From Schistosoma haematobium (lineage: Eukaryota > Platyhelminthes > Trematoda > Strigeidida > Schistosomatidae): a stretch of 64,000 bases of DNA. Below are positions 43,601 through 54,425 of this stretch, one piece after another (position 1 is the first letter of the stretch; every line of letters starts with the position of its first letter). Below the pieces are notes generated by a model. That model searched no databases, had not been told where the DNA came from, and was given only the letters and a program-made list of their open reading frames with translations. The DNA lies in assembly GCF_000699445.3 (NCBI RefSeq), contig NC_067196.1, positions 29,529,116 through 29,593,115 of the forward strand, read 5' to 3'. The position numbers and the translations under genes are program-made.

Positions 43601-43842
43601 AAAATATTCCTAAATACTCTTGGAACGGCATACGGATAATTTCTTTGTCAGAGAATAGACGTGTTAAAAAATTTTGTACTTCCTTTCTAGTTTCCGGGCC
43701 ACCCATATTTAGTAGCATTATGCCCGTTTTCGCTCTGAAGATTATGTAAGAGTAGGTTTGCTTACTTTTGCGAGCATTGTCGATAATACATATAATAACG
43801 ATTGCCAAAGTAATAACGCAAATGTTTATGCAACGCAAACAT
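40482..43842 (-). CDS. FECH: Ferrochelatase, mitochondrial (complete gene, seven exons, whole-gene span)
   Basis: Inserts ferrous iron into protoporphyrin IX, the last step of heme synthesis, on the matrix side of the mitochondrial inner membrane. Exons, minus strand: 43842-43766, 43734-43618, 43588-43440, 43398-43326, 43291-42943, 42001-41699, 40682-40482. They total 1269 nt, 422 residues plus stop, against 423 for the human precursor. The first 25 residues are rich in Tyr, Arg and His with no acidic residue, which suits a mitochondrial presequence. His240 (FSAHSVP) and Glu320 (DHIETLYE) match the human catalytic His263 and Glu343. Cys156, Cys380, Cys383 and Cys388 match the four ligands of the animal 2Fe-2S cluster. 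The first four introns are 31, 29, 41 and 34 nt; the last two are 941 and 1016 nt. The tail is about 20 residues longer than human. Confidence 0.95.
40683..41698. other. Ferrochelatase intron 6
   Basis: 1016-bp GT-AG intron with no recognised feature. Confidence 0.8.
41699..42001 (-). CDS. FECH: Ferrochelatase exon 6: active-site Glu
   Basis: 303 nt, phase 0 at both ends (donor gtaagt). It encodes [26 protein letters not shown], and [20 protein letters not shown] with Glu320, then [17 protein letters not shown] and DHIETL are signature blocks. Confidence 0.95.
42002..42942. other. Ferrochelatase intron 5
   Basis: 941-bp GT-AG intron with no recognised feature. Confidence 0.8.
42943..43291 (-). 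CDS. FECH: Ferrochelatase exon 5: first Fe-S ligand and catalytic His
   Basis: 349 nt; it encodes [21 protein letters not shown] (Cys156, equivalent to human Cys196), IWSFIDRWP, and [14 protein letters not shown] text with His240, then NRGDPYPQ. The donor gtgggt lies directly after the CAG codon. Confidence 0.95.
43326..43398 (-). CDS. FECH: Ferrochelatase exon 4
   Basis: 73 nt; it encodes [19 protein letters not shown] then VNEMER. FRYVHP is a conserved ferrochelatase block. A 41-nt intron lies upstream and a 34-nt intron downstream. Confidence 0.93.
43440..43588 (-). CDS. FECH: Ferrochelatase exon 3
   Basis: 149 nt; it encodes [20 protein letters not shown] then [11 protein letters not shown] and the helix to SPET. 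Joining over the 29-nt intron (gtattt ... atctag) restores PFQ-D-LLARFVA, which aligns with the human protein without a gap. Confidence 0.93.
43618..43734 (-). CDS. FECH: Ferrochelatase exon 2
   Basis: 117 nt; it encodes [20 protein letters not shown], then a helix to RMPFQ. This is the conserved GI-x-LLN-x-GGPE opening of the ferrochelatase fold. It is bounded by 31-nt and 29-nt introns. Confidence 0.93.
43766..43842 (-). CDS. FECH: Ferrochelatase exon 1: start codon and presequence
   Basis: 77 nt. ATG at 43842-43840 gives [20 protein letters not shown] then RQCSQK. This start was chosen because the frame joins exon 2 across a 31-nt intron (gtaagc ... ttcag) and gives a presequence-like N-terminus. 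The open frame with a GTG start at 43856 is in another frame and reads through that intron. A second in-frame ATG (Met17) is possible. No upstream in-frame ATG was seen in the nearby 100 bp. Confidence 0.82.
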
Positions 43843-44108
43843 GGTAACTGGCGCACAACAGTTTGCTGGGTCCAATTTGATTACTGTGTTGATGGACCAG
43901 CATGAACTGATTAACTCTTGTCTTGTTGTTGGGAGACAATAGCATTAGATATTTTCATCTAACCTTTGTGACTTCGAGGGACTCAACAAGAGATTTGTGT
44001 CAGAATACTTTTTGGCTGGGTCCGTCAATTAATTAAGGGAACAAATTTTATGTTATCAAAAATTTGTTCTACTGACAGCGTGAATCCAGGATTTTATTTA
44101 TGATAAGT
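43843..44108. promoter_or_regulatory. Ferrochelatase upstream region, bordered by an LTR
   Basis: Only about 266 bp separate the start codon from an old LTR (44109-44432). Core promoter elements could not be identified by eye. The placement says that the promoter either lies in this short stretch or includes LTR sequence. Confidence 0.35.
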
Positions 44109-44432
44109 TGTAGCGGTAACTAAATCCTCGGACAAAATAGTTCTGTATGTCTTCGACATAAATACTGACCTGATTAGTTTTACAACAGCTGAAGACTCTC
44201 GGTCGCACATTCTCACGAGATCACTAGTAAGTACGTCGTGCTAAGCACCACCTTCGACAACTAGCCGGATTAGTTCACCCACTTCTTTGCAAACTGACTA
44301 TTTTTGTAGAAACATCATCGAACTGCTTGATTCTTGACATTTGCTTCGACTGGATTCGGGATCCTCGATTGTAAAACTGTTACAGACAAAATCATTGTCG
44401 AACTCCGACATTTTTAGACCACAAAGGTTCAT
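44109..44432 (+). repeat. Diverged LTR (solo or remnant) of the Gypsy element family
   Basis: It begins tgtagcggtaactaaatcc and ends near ggttcat. The start, the middle (ctgacc then gattagtttta, gctgaag) and the end (gttac ... attgtcgaactcc ... ttcat) align with the LTR at 44506-44823. It is followed by tcatgagtctaag, which resembles a decayed primer site. It is clearly more than a few percent diverged, so it is not the direct partner of the 44506 LTR. Confidence 0.7.
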
Positions 44433-44505
44433 TCATGAGTCTAAGCACTTAAAATGAATGAAGGACGATGTTCGAATTACGACTTCGTCTTCAGTAGGAA
44501 GAATC

Positions 44506-44823
44506 TGTAGCGGTAAATAAATCCCCAATATAAATAGCTCTGCAATGTTTCAACATTGGATGCTGACCACATTAGTTTTAATGGATTCACCTAGCTGAAG
44601 GCGCTCGGCCATGCATCTTTACCACATCACGGGTGGGGACGCCATGCTCAACAATCGCTAGCCAGATTAGATCAGACGATCCTCGATATATTGATAGCCT
44701 ATCAAATATATCTTCGAACCTCCTCGCTTCTGTCTTTTGATTCCACTTGGTGGGTACGATTCACATTAGAATTTGTTACTGGTTAAAGCGTTGTCAAACT
44801 CCAAATACTTGTGGCATCTTCAT
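44506..44823 (+). repeat. 5' LTR of the Gypsy (CsRn1/Boudicca-like) element
   Basis: About 318 bp, beginning tgtagcggtaaataaatcc and ending next to the primer binding site at 44824. The length fits the 300-500 bp LTRs of this clade. No matching LTR was found 3' of the pol gene. Confidence 0.8.
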
Positions 44824-44841
44824 TGGTGAGCCCAACGTGAT
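44824..44841 (+). other. tRNA-Trp primer binding site
   Basis: TGGTGAGCCCAACGTGAT is complementary to the 3' end of tRNA-Trp at 16 of 18 positions. tRNA-Trp priming is the known feature of the CsRn1 clade of Gypsy elements. Confidence 0.8.
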
Positions 44842-45060
44842 CTGGTGCACCAAATCGTAAACTGTGAGTCTGTTCCATTTTGGGATTCTATATATCATCG
44901 CCTTATTTTTATTTTTTATACATTGCGATATTTTTTGTTTTTGGATACATATATTTTTTCCCTCGTTCATTCTCGTACTTCATATCTCACTATGAATGAA
45001 CAGACACGCAGAGTACTTAAGCTAAAAATTATGTCCCCACCTTCGTTCTAGCTGATGCCC

Positions 45061-45711
45061 TTCTAACCAGACAATATCGAAGCCTGGTTTTGCCACGCAG
45101 AAGCCGACTTCTCCGAGCACGGCGTGAACAACACACGTGCACAATTCCTCGCAGTAGTCAAGGCAATACCGCACGAATTCAACAGGTACGTAATACCTAG
45201 TATGTTTACTTGTGATGTTTCTGAACCTTACGAAACGCCGAAACGTTCTATTCTTAAACGCGTAGACCTAACTGATATACAAAGGTTAGACCAACTCCTC
45301 AATAACACCGATCTGCAACACGGTTCTGTGACGGACATGTTGCAACGAATGAGAGAGGTTATCGGCCAAAGAACCTTCAACGGTGACCTATTTAAACAAC
45401 TTTTATTATCCAAACTTCCTCAACAGGTGCAAGCTGTGCTTGTCTCGTTCCACAACAACGTCTTGGACGAGCTGGCTGCAGTTGTCGATCGTATCTTAGA
45501 AATTACCGAGGTTTTTTCAGTAGAAGAAAAGCCTCAAACAACCCAGAATGACATAACGGAGTTATGTAATACACTTACTCGTTATCTTAATTTTCGTAAC
45601 GACTGTAAGCGATCTGTCTCTAGACCACGAGAGACGGATAACCCCGACTGGTGCTGAAATCATAACCAGTATGGAAAGTCTGCCAGAAATTGCAGAAAAC
45701 CCTGCAATTTT
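45061..45711 (+). pseudogene. Gag-like pseudogene of the Gypsy element
   Basis: In frame 1 the text NIEAWFCHAEADFSEHGVNN and LLLSKLPQQVQAVLVSFHNN marks a capsid-type Gag. The start is upstream of 45124, because the frame is open back to a TAA at 45064 that interrupts the usual N-terminus. A nucleocapsid box C-x2-H-x9-C-x3-C lies at 45652-45705, with a TGA stop at 45655-45657 directly after the first Cys. Its CHCC order, unlike the common CCHC knuckle, is a trait of the CsRn1 clade. Confidence 0.8.
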
Positions 45712-48700
45712 CCCAACTCAAAACCGACCGACACGAAAAACAACTCGACAAACGTCCAAGCCGGCACACGTTAACGGCAACCGTAGCCGGCGAATGCAGA
45801 CGTCCGTTATACGTCACAAATATGATGACGAGAATTCGCTACGTCGTCGACACTGGCGCAGAAGTTAGCGTTCTCCCAGCGAATTCTAACGACCGGTTTT
45901 ACGAATCGGTTTTAAATCTATAGGCGGAAAACGGAAGGCCTATCGCCACGTACGGTAAAAGGTACGTTTACCTTAACGTGGGTTTATGCTAACCCATTCA
46001 CTGGATCTTCGTTGTTGCAGATGTTTCTATGCCAATCATTGGTAAGGACCTTCTACAACACCATAATCTAATCATCGATACGCGCAAACGGTGGCTAGTA
46101 GACGGAAACGCTAATTTATCCGTTTGCGTAACTCCTATTTCTGGTTGCAGATTATCTCCAGTCACAATTAAGCACACGATAGATCCATTTTATCAACTAC
46201 TACTCGATAAGTATCCTGGGATACACCAAACGCAAACGAAGTTACCATGTGTAACCAGCAACGCTAAATATCATATCACGACTACAGGATCACCTGTATT
46301 CTCTAAAGCACGCCGACTAGCTCCTGAAAAGCTAAGGTTGGCCAAAAATGAATTTGACCACATTACGGACTTAGGAATCATATGACCGTCAAATAGCCCA
46401 TATGCATCTCCGTTGCACATGGTCCCTAAAAAGGACAGCAACGATTGGCGTCCAACTGCTGACTATCGGCGATTGAATGCGAAAACCATTCCCGATCGTT
46501 ACCCGTTGCCTCACATTCACGATTTGACAGCTACGTTGAAGGGTACAACTGTCTTTTCGAAAATTGACTTGGTTAAAGCGTATAACCAAATCTCTATGGC
46601 TACTGACGATATTCCGAAAACTGCTGTCATAACTCCCTTCGGACTCTATGAATTTTCGCGAGTGCCTTTCGGTCTAAGAAACGCTGCACAAACCTTCCAA
46701 AGGTTAAAAGACGATGTCTTTCGAGGTCTCAACTTCGTACATGCGTATGTTGACGACTGTCTAATAGCAAGTCCGGACAAAGAATCGCATCTCAAGCATC
46801 TGGATCTTGTTTTCGACCGACTACAAAAACATGGCATTACTGTAAACGTTCAGAAATGCCAATTCGGAACCGACTCGTTAGACTTTCTGGGACACACTAT
46901 AGGTGCTCAAGGCGTTCGACCCCTTAGAACAAAAGTGGCGGCCATTCTGGATTACTCAGAACCGACCACCATCAAGCAATTACGCACGTTTGTCGGCCTT
47001 GTAAGTTTCTATAGACGATTCATACCGAAATGCTCGTTACTTATGAAACCACCTACCGACCAACTTCGTGAAAATGCGAAATCCATCAAGCTGGACGACA
47101 CCGCGCGAAAAGCATTCTCCAAGCAACAATGCTTGTTCATCAGGACACTCAGGCACCCATTAGTATCGCAGTAGACGCATCCGACTCGGCAATCGGAGGA
47201 GTCTTACAACATTGTGTTAACAACTTCTGGCGACCTTTGACATTTTTCTCTAGACAGTTGCTAGACACCGAATCGAGGTATAGCACATTCGGTAAGAAAC
47301 TCCGAGCTATGTATTGTGCTGTACAGCATTTCCAACACTATATCAAAGGCCGTGAATTTGCCCTTTTCACTGACCATAAACCGCTCACTTTCTCCTTAAG
47401 CTCCTCTTCAGACAAGTACTCACCTCGTGAGTCTCAACAACTGGAATACATTTCGCAGTTTACTTCAGATATTCAACACATTTCTGGCGCAAACAATGTA
47501 GTCGCAGACGCCTTGTCTCGAATAACTTCCTCGAACGGTTTCCAAGGAATCGACCTTCTTAAACTCGCCCAGCTTCAAACAGAAGACACTGATCTTCAGC
47601 ACGAGTTATCGTCTACAACCCTCAAGTTACGCATCAAACAGATGGGAACTGGTAAGGAAACCTTACTTTGTGACACATCTACAGGTAGGTATCGCCCAAT
47701 CGTGCCGAAACGTTATCGACGCAACGTCTTCAATATGTTGCGCAAACTTTCTCATCCAGGTGTTCGTGCAACCAACAAGCTTATAGCAGAACGGTTTTGC
47801 TGGCCTGGGGTGAATAAAGACGTGAGGGAGTGGGCACGCTCCTGTGTAAGCTGCCAAAAATCTAAGGTCATCAGACACAATAAATGTCCCTTAGGCTCAT
47901 TGAGAACTCCCGATGCTCGATTCGACCATGTTCCTCTAGATTTGGTAGGACCTTTACCAGATTCAAATGGATACTCTTACCTCTTAACCTGCGTAGACCG
48001 TTTCACTCGATGGCCAGAAGCAGCACCTATCAAGGACATCACTGCTGAAACAGTGGCCCACGCCTTCGTCAAACGATGGGTAGCAAACTTCGGCTGTTCT
48101 TCAACTATTACTACAGACTGCGGACGTCAGTTTGAATCTGAACTTTTCCGTTGTCTGATCACACTTTTGGGAATCACTCGCTTCCGAACGACTGCCCACC
48201 ACCCACAAGCAAATGGGTTGGTAGAACGTTTTCATCGACAACTTAAAGCTTCACTATCAGCTGCAAACGTTTTACAGCGGACCGACGCTCTTCCACTCGT
48301 CTTACTAGGTATTCGCAATGCAGTGGAAGCTGATATTGGATACACTGTGACTCAACTCGTTTATGGAACAACACTTCGACTTCCAGGAGAATTCGTGGGT
48401 CCTTCATCCTCTTCAATGAACATGGATCTAACCTCCTACACGAACAGGCTTACAAACGCAATGCGTTCAGTTAAACCTGTTTCCACTCGACCTCAATCAA
48501 CTGATGTTTTTGTTCAACCTGACTTACGATATAGTACACACGTTTCCATTCGTCGAGACTCGCATCGACGGCCTTTCGAATCAGCATGCGAAGGACCCTT
48601 CAAAGTTCTTCAACGCGAACCTAAGTACTATATAATCGATAAGGACAGAACCAACGATAGCGTCAGCATCGATTGCCTCAAAGCAGCGTATTTAGAAGGA

Positions 48701-48883
48701 AATCATATCCGTGTCGATTTCCCCTCGGTACAATCGAACGACACGACTCCGACACTTATAATACCTCATCCGACAACCAACACGCACGATGATACTTCGA
48801 TAGTATCTGAAAACAAACTTAAAACAACGCGTTCTGGAAGAAGGGTGAGATTTCCAGAACATTTAAATGACTATTGCACGTAA
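45690..48883 (+). pseudogene. Pol pseudogene: protease, RT, RNase H, integrase
   Basis: The protease active site DTG is at 45849-45857 (frame 3). A TAG at 45921 and further stops near 45987 and at 46382-46384 break the frame. The RT block at 46413-47174 has DYRRLNAKTIPDRYPLP and YVDD at 46746-46757. A one-base loss near 47120 moves the reading to frame 2, which stays open to 48883: RNase H (VDASDSAIGGVLQ, TDHKPLTF), a zinc region with C-x2-C kept but the first His of HHCC not seen, and an integrase core with the DDE residues in PLDLVG, TTDCGRQF and NGLVERFHRQLK, plus a GPF module. RNase H and integrase therefore look intact while the upstream half is broken. Confidence 0.9.
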
Positions 48884-49240
48884 GACACCACTTAACATTT
48901 TGCTTCATCTCAATTTTCCATGGCATTATATATAATATAAAAAAATTTAATATGCTTATATTTATATATATGTATTATTTTGCTAATATGTATATTAAAA
49001 AAACAAAAAAATTTGTAAAAATCGCTTTTACGCTATCACATGTATATGATTTTCTTTTCTTTTTTCGCCTACTATGTGTCTTAAAGCGCGTACGAGTTTA
49101 TTTCGACATGCACTTACATTTTCTTTTTTTCTTTTCCAGGACGGCTGGAAAAGACGATGCAAAGAACGATGAGGTTTACGAGGAACCAAAATTTTCGTTG
49201 TACAATATTTTTTCTTCGCTATATTATACTTCATGATCTC

Positions 49241-50487
49241 TTATAGTAAGGAAAGACGGACAGACGCTGTGCAGATTATATCAGGGGCTGAGAAAAATAG
49301 ATTATGCCGAATAATTTAATACTAAGATCCTAGAAACACAGAACAGTGAGCTAGCTTTGAGGGTGTCACGTAAAGAACACAGTGAAAATCCCTCCAGAGC
49401 ATTTCATTGGATATTCTCGTCATTTATTTGCTCCCTCTCCTTATCTTGTATTGTAACCTTTACTCAGGTTTCTTGTCAAACACACTTTATGTTCTTCAGT
49501 CGTCCTTTGTTATTTGATCCTGTTCAAAGATGTATCTCTTATTATTTAATTTACTGTTGCATGTTGGAAGACCATTGACAATAAGATCGTGTTGGACTAA
49601 ACTCATGATCACGGAGTGGTACAGTGTATGACTGTTAACCTTTGACTGTCTGCTCTGAAAAGTTGCCGGAATCGTAGGTACATATCTGATCCCAATTTGT
49701 TGGGAATATTGACCCCCAGGTATCAAACTCTTTTCTGTTGAGTACTGTACTTGTTGTTCAGCATGTTAGTTTGTGTTAGAGGAACCCTTGACTGTATAGC
49801 ACAGGCTGTACCATTTCATGAATTTTGTACTTTTTCATATAACCTGTTCTCTCCATTAAATTAGAGCCGCCTAAATTTTAACATAGTTTGTGCTTTAATA
49901 TAAATTAATACGGGTCACTCAAAAATGCTTCATATGTTATACAACAGAACGTAGTCTAGTTTAAACGAATAAACTTTGGTCCGCTAGTTCTGCGTTCAAA
50001 CCGAATATTGCTATATCAGTCATTACAGTAGGTGAAACAAGGATATATTGAGCTCTTAATAAACATCTTGAATGACTAAGTTGATTTAGTATGTGTTACA
50101 GCTAACAGATGTTCCATTTCTATGTTATTTTGAATGGAATGTCATAGTCGCTCTGAAATATTTCAATACAATGAGTATAACACCAAACATTCCCGACGGA
50201 TTACGATTATTCATGAAACATACCCCACAGGTAAAGTAGTAGGAAGAGAGCTCCTTTTAGACGACTTCCATTTGTCTTTCTAGTATATATTTTAAGTTTT
50301 ACTATTGAGGACAGTTTGTGCGTTGACATGATAGATGTGAGGTGAGTAGAGGGTTAAGATGAAGAATCTTTAACCACCTTTGTGAGCAAACTACACAGCT
50401 AGTCCTTATTCTTTCGTAAAGAGCTAGGCGTTCTGCTCATTAGGTTTACCATGATTAATTGAGTGTCAATCCCCTTATCCGCAGTGG
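49241..50487. other. Intergenic DNA between the Gypsy and RTE elements
   Basis: No gene was recognised and no LTR partner was found. Short open frames near 49.4 kb and 49.6 kb show no domain. Confidence 0.5.
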
Positions 50488-52226
50488 ACCGTTAATTACT
50501 TACTTACACCTGTTACTCCTCATGAAGGAGCATAGGCCTCTCGGCAGCACTCGCCATCCAACCTCGTCTGGGTCAGCCCTTCCAACTCCTTCCAGTTGTT
50601 ATTCATCCTCTTCATATCTGCTTCTATTTCCCGACGTAATGTGTTCTTTGACCTTCCACTTTTCTGTTTCACCTCAGGATTCCAAGTTAGGGCTTACTTC
50701 GTGATGCAGTTTGATGATTTGCGTAATTTATGTCCTATCATCCTTTCCTAATTTCTTCTTCAGCTGGAAGCTGGATTGTTCTCTCCCGGAGAAGGCTGTT
50801 GCTGATGGTATCCGGCCAATGGATGTTGAGTATCTTGCGTAGACGATCATTTATAAATACTTGTACCTTCTTGATCGTGGTTGTTGTAGTTCTTCAAGTT
50901 TCAGTTCCATACAGTAGAACTGCCTTGACGTTCGTATTGAAGATTCTTTGATATTAATTGAACGTTGTTTTGAGTCCCATATGTTTTTCATTTGTAGGAA
51001 TCCGGCCCTTGCTTTGCCAATCGTCGCCCTTACGTCTGCACCTGAACCTCCTTGTTCATCGATGATGCTTCCCAGGTATGTGAAGGATTCTACATCTTCC
51101 AGAGTTTCGCCATCAAGAGTGGTTGAATTGCTATTATCCGTGTTGTATTTGAGGACCTTGGTTTTCCCTTTGTGTATGCTGAGGCCTACTGATGCAGAGA
51201 CTGCTGCTACACTGGCTGTCTTTGTCCGCATCTGTTCGTGTGTATGCGATAGTAGGGCTAGGTCATCTGCGAATTCCAAATCGTCTAATTGGTTCTGAGC
51301 TGTGCATTGTATGCCATGTTTTCCCTCAGATGTTGAGGTCTTCATAATCCAGTCGACCACCAGAAGAAAAAGGAAGAGAGAGAGTGAACAGCCTTGTCTG
51401 ACTCCGGTCGTTACTTGGAATGCAGCTGCTAGTTGTCCTCTGTGCACGACTTGGCATTGTAGTCCGTCGTATGAGTTCCGGATAATATTGACAATCTTCT
51501 CAGGAACTCCGTAGTGTCGAAGAAGTTTCCATAACGTCCTCCTATCTACACTGTCAAACACCTTTTCATATCAGTGAACTTGATGTATAGTGACGAGTTT
51601 CACTCCACTGGTTGTTCGACGATGATTCGTAGTGTCGCAATTTGGTCTGTGTATAACCGGTCCTTATGGAATCCAGCTTGTTGATCTCGAAGTTGGGCGT
51701 CTACTGCATCTTTCATCCAGTTCAGTAACACTCTGTTAAAAACTTTCCCTGATATTGACAGTAGTGTAATGCCTTTGTAGTTTTCACATTTGCTCAGGTC
51801 TCCTTTATATGGAATCTTGATGAGGTGTTCTTCTTTCCAGTCCATAGGCACTTGTTCCTCCTCCCAAATCTTTTTGAATAGAAGGTGAAGCATGTTTGTA
51901 GCTACTTCGATGTCTGACTCCAGTGCTTCAGCTGGTATGTTGTCGGGTTCTGCCGCTTTCCCGCTCTTGATTTGTCTGATGGCCATCCTGTTTTCTTCTG
52001 TCGTTGATGGATTGACATCTATAGAAATGCCTGTGTGTGCCGCTTCGATGTCCGGTGGACTCATTGGAGCCGGTCTATTCAGGAGTTCCTCGATGTACTT
52101 TCCACATCTGTTCCGCTGTTGTTGAATTTCAGTGATTGCCCTGCCTTCTTTGTCCTTGACCAATCTCTCTGGTTTACTATATTTCTCTGCTAGTTTCTTC
52201 GTCGTGTCATATACTTACTTGCTTAC

Positions 52227-53468
52227 TTACTTACGCCTGTTACTCCCAATGGAGCATAGGCCGCCGACCAGCATTCTCCAACCCACTCTGTTCTGCACCT
52301 TCTTTTCTAGTTCCATCCAATTCTTGTTCATTTTTCTCATGTCTATCTCCATTTCTCGGCGTAATGTGTTCTTTGGTCTTCCTCTTTTCCTTTGACCTTC
52401 AGGATTCCATGTGAGGGCTTGTCTTGTAACGCAGTTGGGTGCTTCCCTCAATGTGTGTCCTATCCACTTCCAGCGCTTCTTCCTGATTTCTTCCTCCGCT
52501 GGGATCTGGTTTGTTCTCTCCCACAGTACGTTGTTGCTAATAATGTCCGGCCAACGGATCCGAAGTATTTTGCGTAGACAACTGTTAATCAACACCTGTA
52601 TCTTCTGGATGATGGCTTTCGTAGTTCTCCGGGTTTCTGCCCCATACAGTAGAACTGTCTCGACATTTGTATTGAAAATCCTAACCTTGGTGTTGGTTGA
52701 CAGTTGCTTTGAGTTCCAGATGTTCCTCAGTTGTAAATATGCTGCTCTTGCTTTGCCGATCCGCGCCTTCACATCTGCATCAGATCCACCCTGTTCGTCA
52801 ATGATGCTGCTCGAATACGTAAAGGTTTTTACATCTTCCAAATCTTCTCCGTCAATTGTGATTGGATTGGTGCATTCTGTGTTGTATCGGAGAATCCTGC
52901 TTTGCCCTTTGTGTATATTGAGACTTATTGCTGCTGAGGCTGCTGCCACACTGTTCGTCTTCTCCTGCATCTGTTGTTGCGTTTGGGATAGAAGGGCCAG
53001 ATCGTCTGCGAAGTCTAGATCATCCAACTGCATCTTAGATGTCCACTGTATCCCGCGCTTCCCTTCAGACGTTGACGTCTTCATGATCCAGTCGATCACC
53101 AGGAGAAAGAGAAAGGGTGAGATTAAGCAACCTTGCTTGACACCGGTCTTCACTTCGAACGACTTTGTCAACTGTCCTCCATGCACAATTTTGCAGTGTA
53201 ATCCATCATATGAGTTCTGTATGATATTGACTATCTTCTGAGGCACGTCGTAGTGTCGAAGAAGTTTCCATAGTGTTGTTCTGTCCACGCTATCAAATAC
53301 TTTTTCGTAGTCAATGAAGTTGATGTAGAGTGATGAATTCCATTCAATTGATTGTTCCACAATGATCCGTAGAGTTGCGATTTGGTCTGTACACGATCTA
53401 TCCTTACGGAATCCTGCCTGTTGGTAACAAAGTTGGGCGTCTACGCAGTCCTTCATCCTGTTTGACAA
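52227..53468 (-). pseudogene. RTE reverse transcriptase ORF remnant (element B)
   Basis: 413 residues open: [56 protein letters not shown], and [10 protein letters not shown] with the catalytic FADD, then a C-terminal [15 protein letters not shown] shared by the family. It is the longest uninterrupted coding stretch of any RTE copy here. The upstream endonuclease is in other frames with stops, so the whole ORF is not functional. Confidence 0.88.
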
Positions 53469-54425
53469 TACCCTGTTGAAGACTTGTCCTGGTATTGAGA
53501 GAAGAGTGATGCCCCTGTAGTTATCACACTTGCTGAGATCGCCTTTCTTTGGTATTTTGATCAGAAGTCCTTCTTTCCAGTCTGTTGGTACTTGTTCCTC
53601 ATCCCAAATCTTATTGAAGAGAATGCTTTCAGCGTCTCCGCTGGAATATTGTCTCGTTCTGCTGCTTCGCCGCTCTTGATTTATTTGATGGCCATGATGA
53701 TTTCTTCAATTGTTGGTGGGCCAACATTGATTGGGAGGTTCGTGGGTGCTGCTTCGATATTGGGTGGGTTCAGTGGAACTGGTCGATTCAATAGTTCTTT
53801 GAATGTTCTACCCATTTGTTTCGCTGTTCTTCAATGTTGGTGATTACTTTACCTTCCTTGCTTTTCACTGGTCGTTCTGGTTTACAATAATTTCCAGCGA
53901 GTTTCTTTGTTGTATCATACAATTGTCTCATGTTTCCTTCTCTTGCAGCCTTTTCCGCCGTCGTTGCTAAATCTTCCACATATTTACGTTTGTCGGTTCT
54001 AATGCTCCTCTTCACCTGTTTGTTTACTTCTGTGTATTCAGCTTGTGCCTTGTTTTTTTTCTGCTCTTGTTCGACTGGTATTGATTGCTGCCTTCTTCTT
54101 CCTCCTTTCTTGAATCTTATCCAGTGTATCAACAGTGATCCATTCCTTGTGATGGTGCTTCTTGTGACTCAGGACCTCATGACATGTTGAAGTGATTGCC
54201 TCTTTGATCCCCTTTCAGTTGCTCTCCACAGTAGTTCCTTCTCCATTGAGTAGATCATGAAAGGCCTGGAACTTGTTGCTGAGGACTATCTTGAATTTGT
54301 TGAGTTTATCAGTATCCTGAAGAAAGGCCGTTTTGAACTTTTGTGATATTGTCTGCCCCGTTGTCCAGTGCTTCTTGAGTTTCAATTTCATCTTGGCGAC
54401 CAGCAAGTGATGATCTGATGCTATA

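Larger units (their letters stand above)
44506..49240 (+). mobile_element. Decayed Gypsy LTR retrotransposon, CsRn1/Boudicca-like
   Basis: 5' LTR, tRNA-Trp primer site, gag, protease, RT, RNase H and integrase lie in that order. The clade is inferred from the tRNA-Trp primer site and the CHCC-type Gag box. The frame is broken by stops at 45064, 45655, 45921 and 46382 and a shift near 47120. No 3' LTR was found after the pol stop at 48883; the 3' boundary near 49240 is a guess. The element is dead on its own. Confidence 0.88.

Noticed and set aside
43581..43856. 91-codon open frame with a GTG start at the ferrochelatase 5' end
   Set aside because: It reads through the 31-nt intron in another frame. 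The spliced ATG at 43842 gives a presequence and restores the ferrochelatase frame.
52411..53241. 276-codon plus-strand open frame
   Set aside because: It is antisense to the RTE reverse transcriptase frame of element B.
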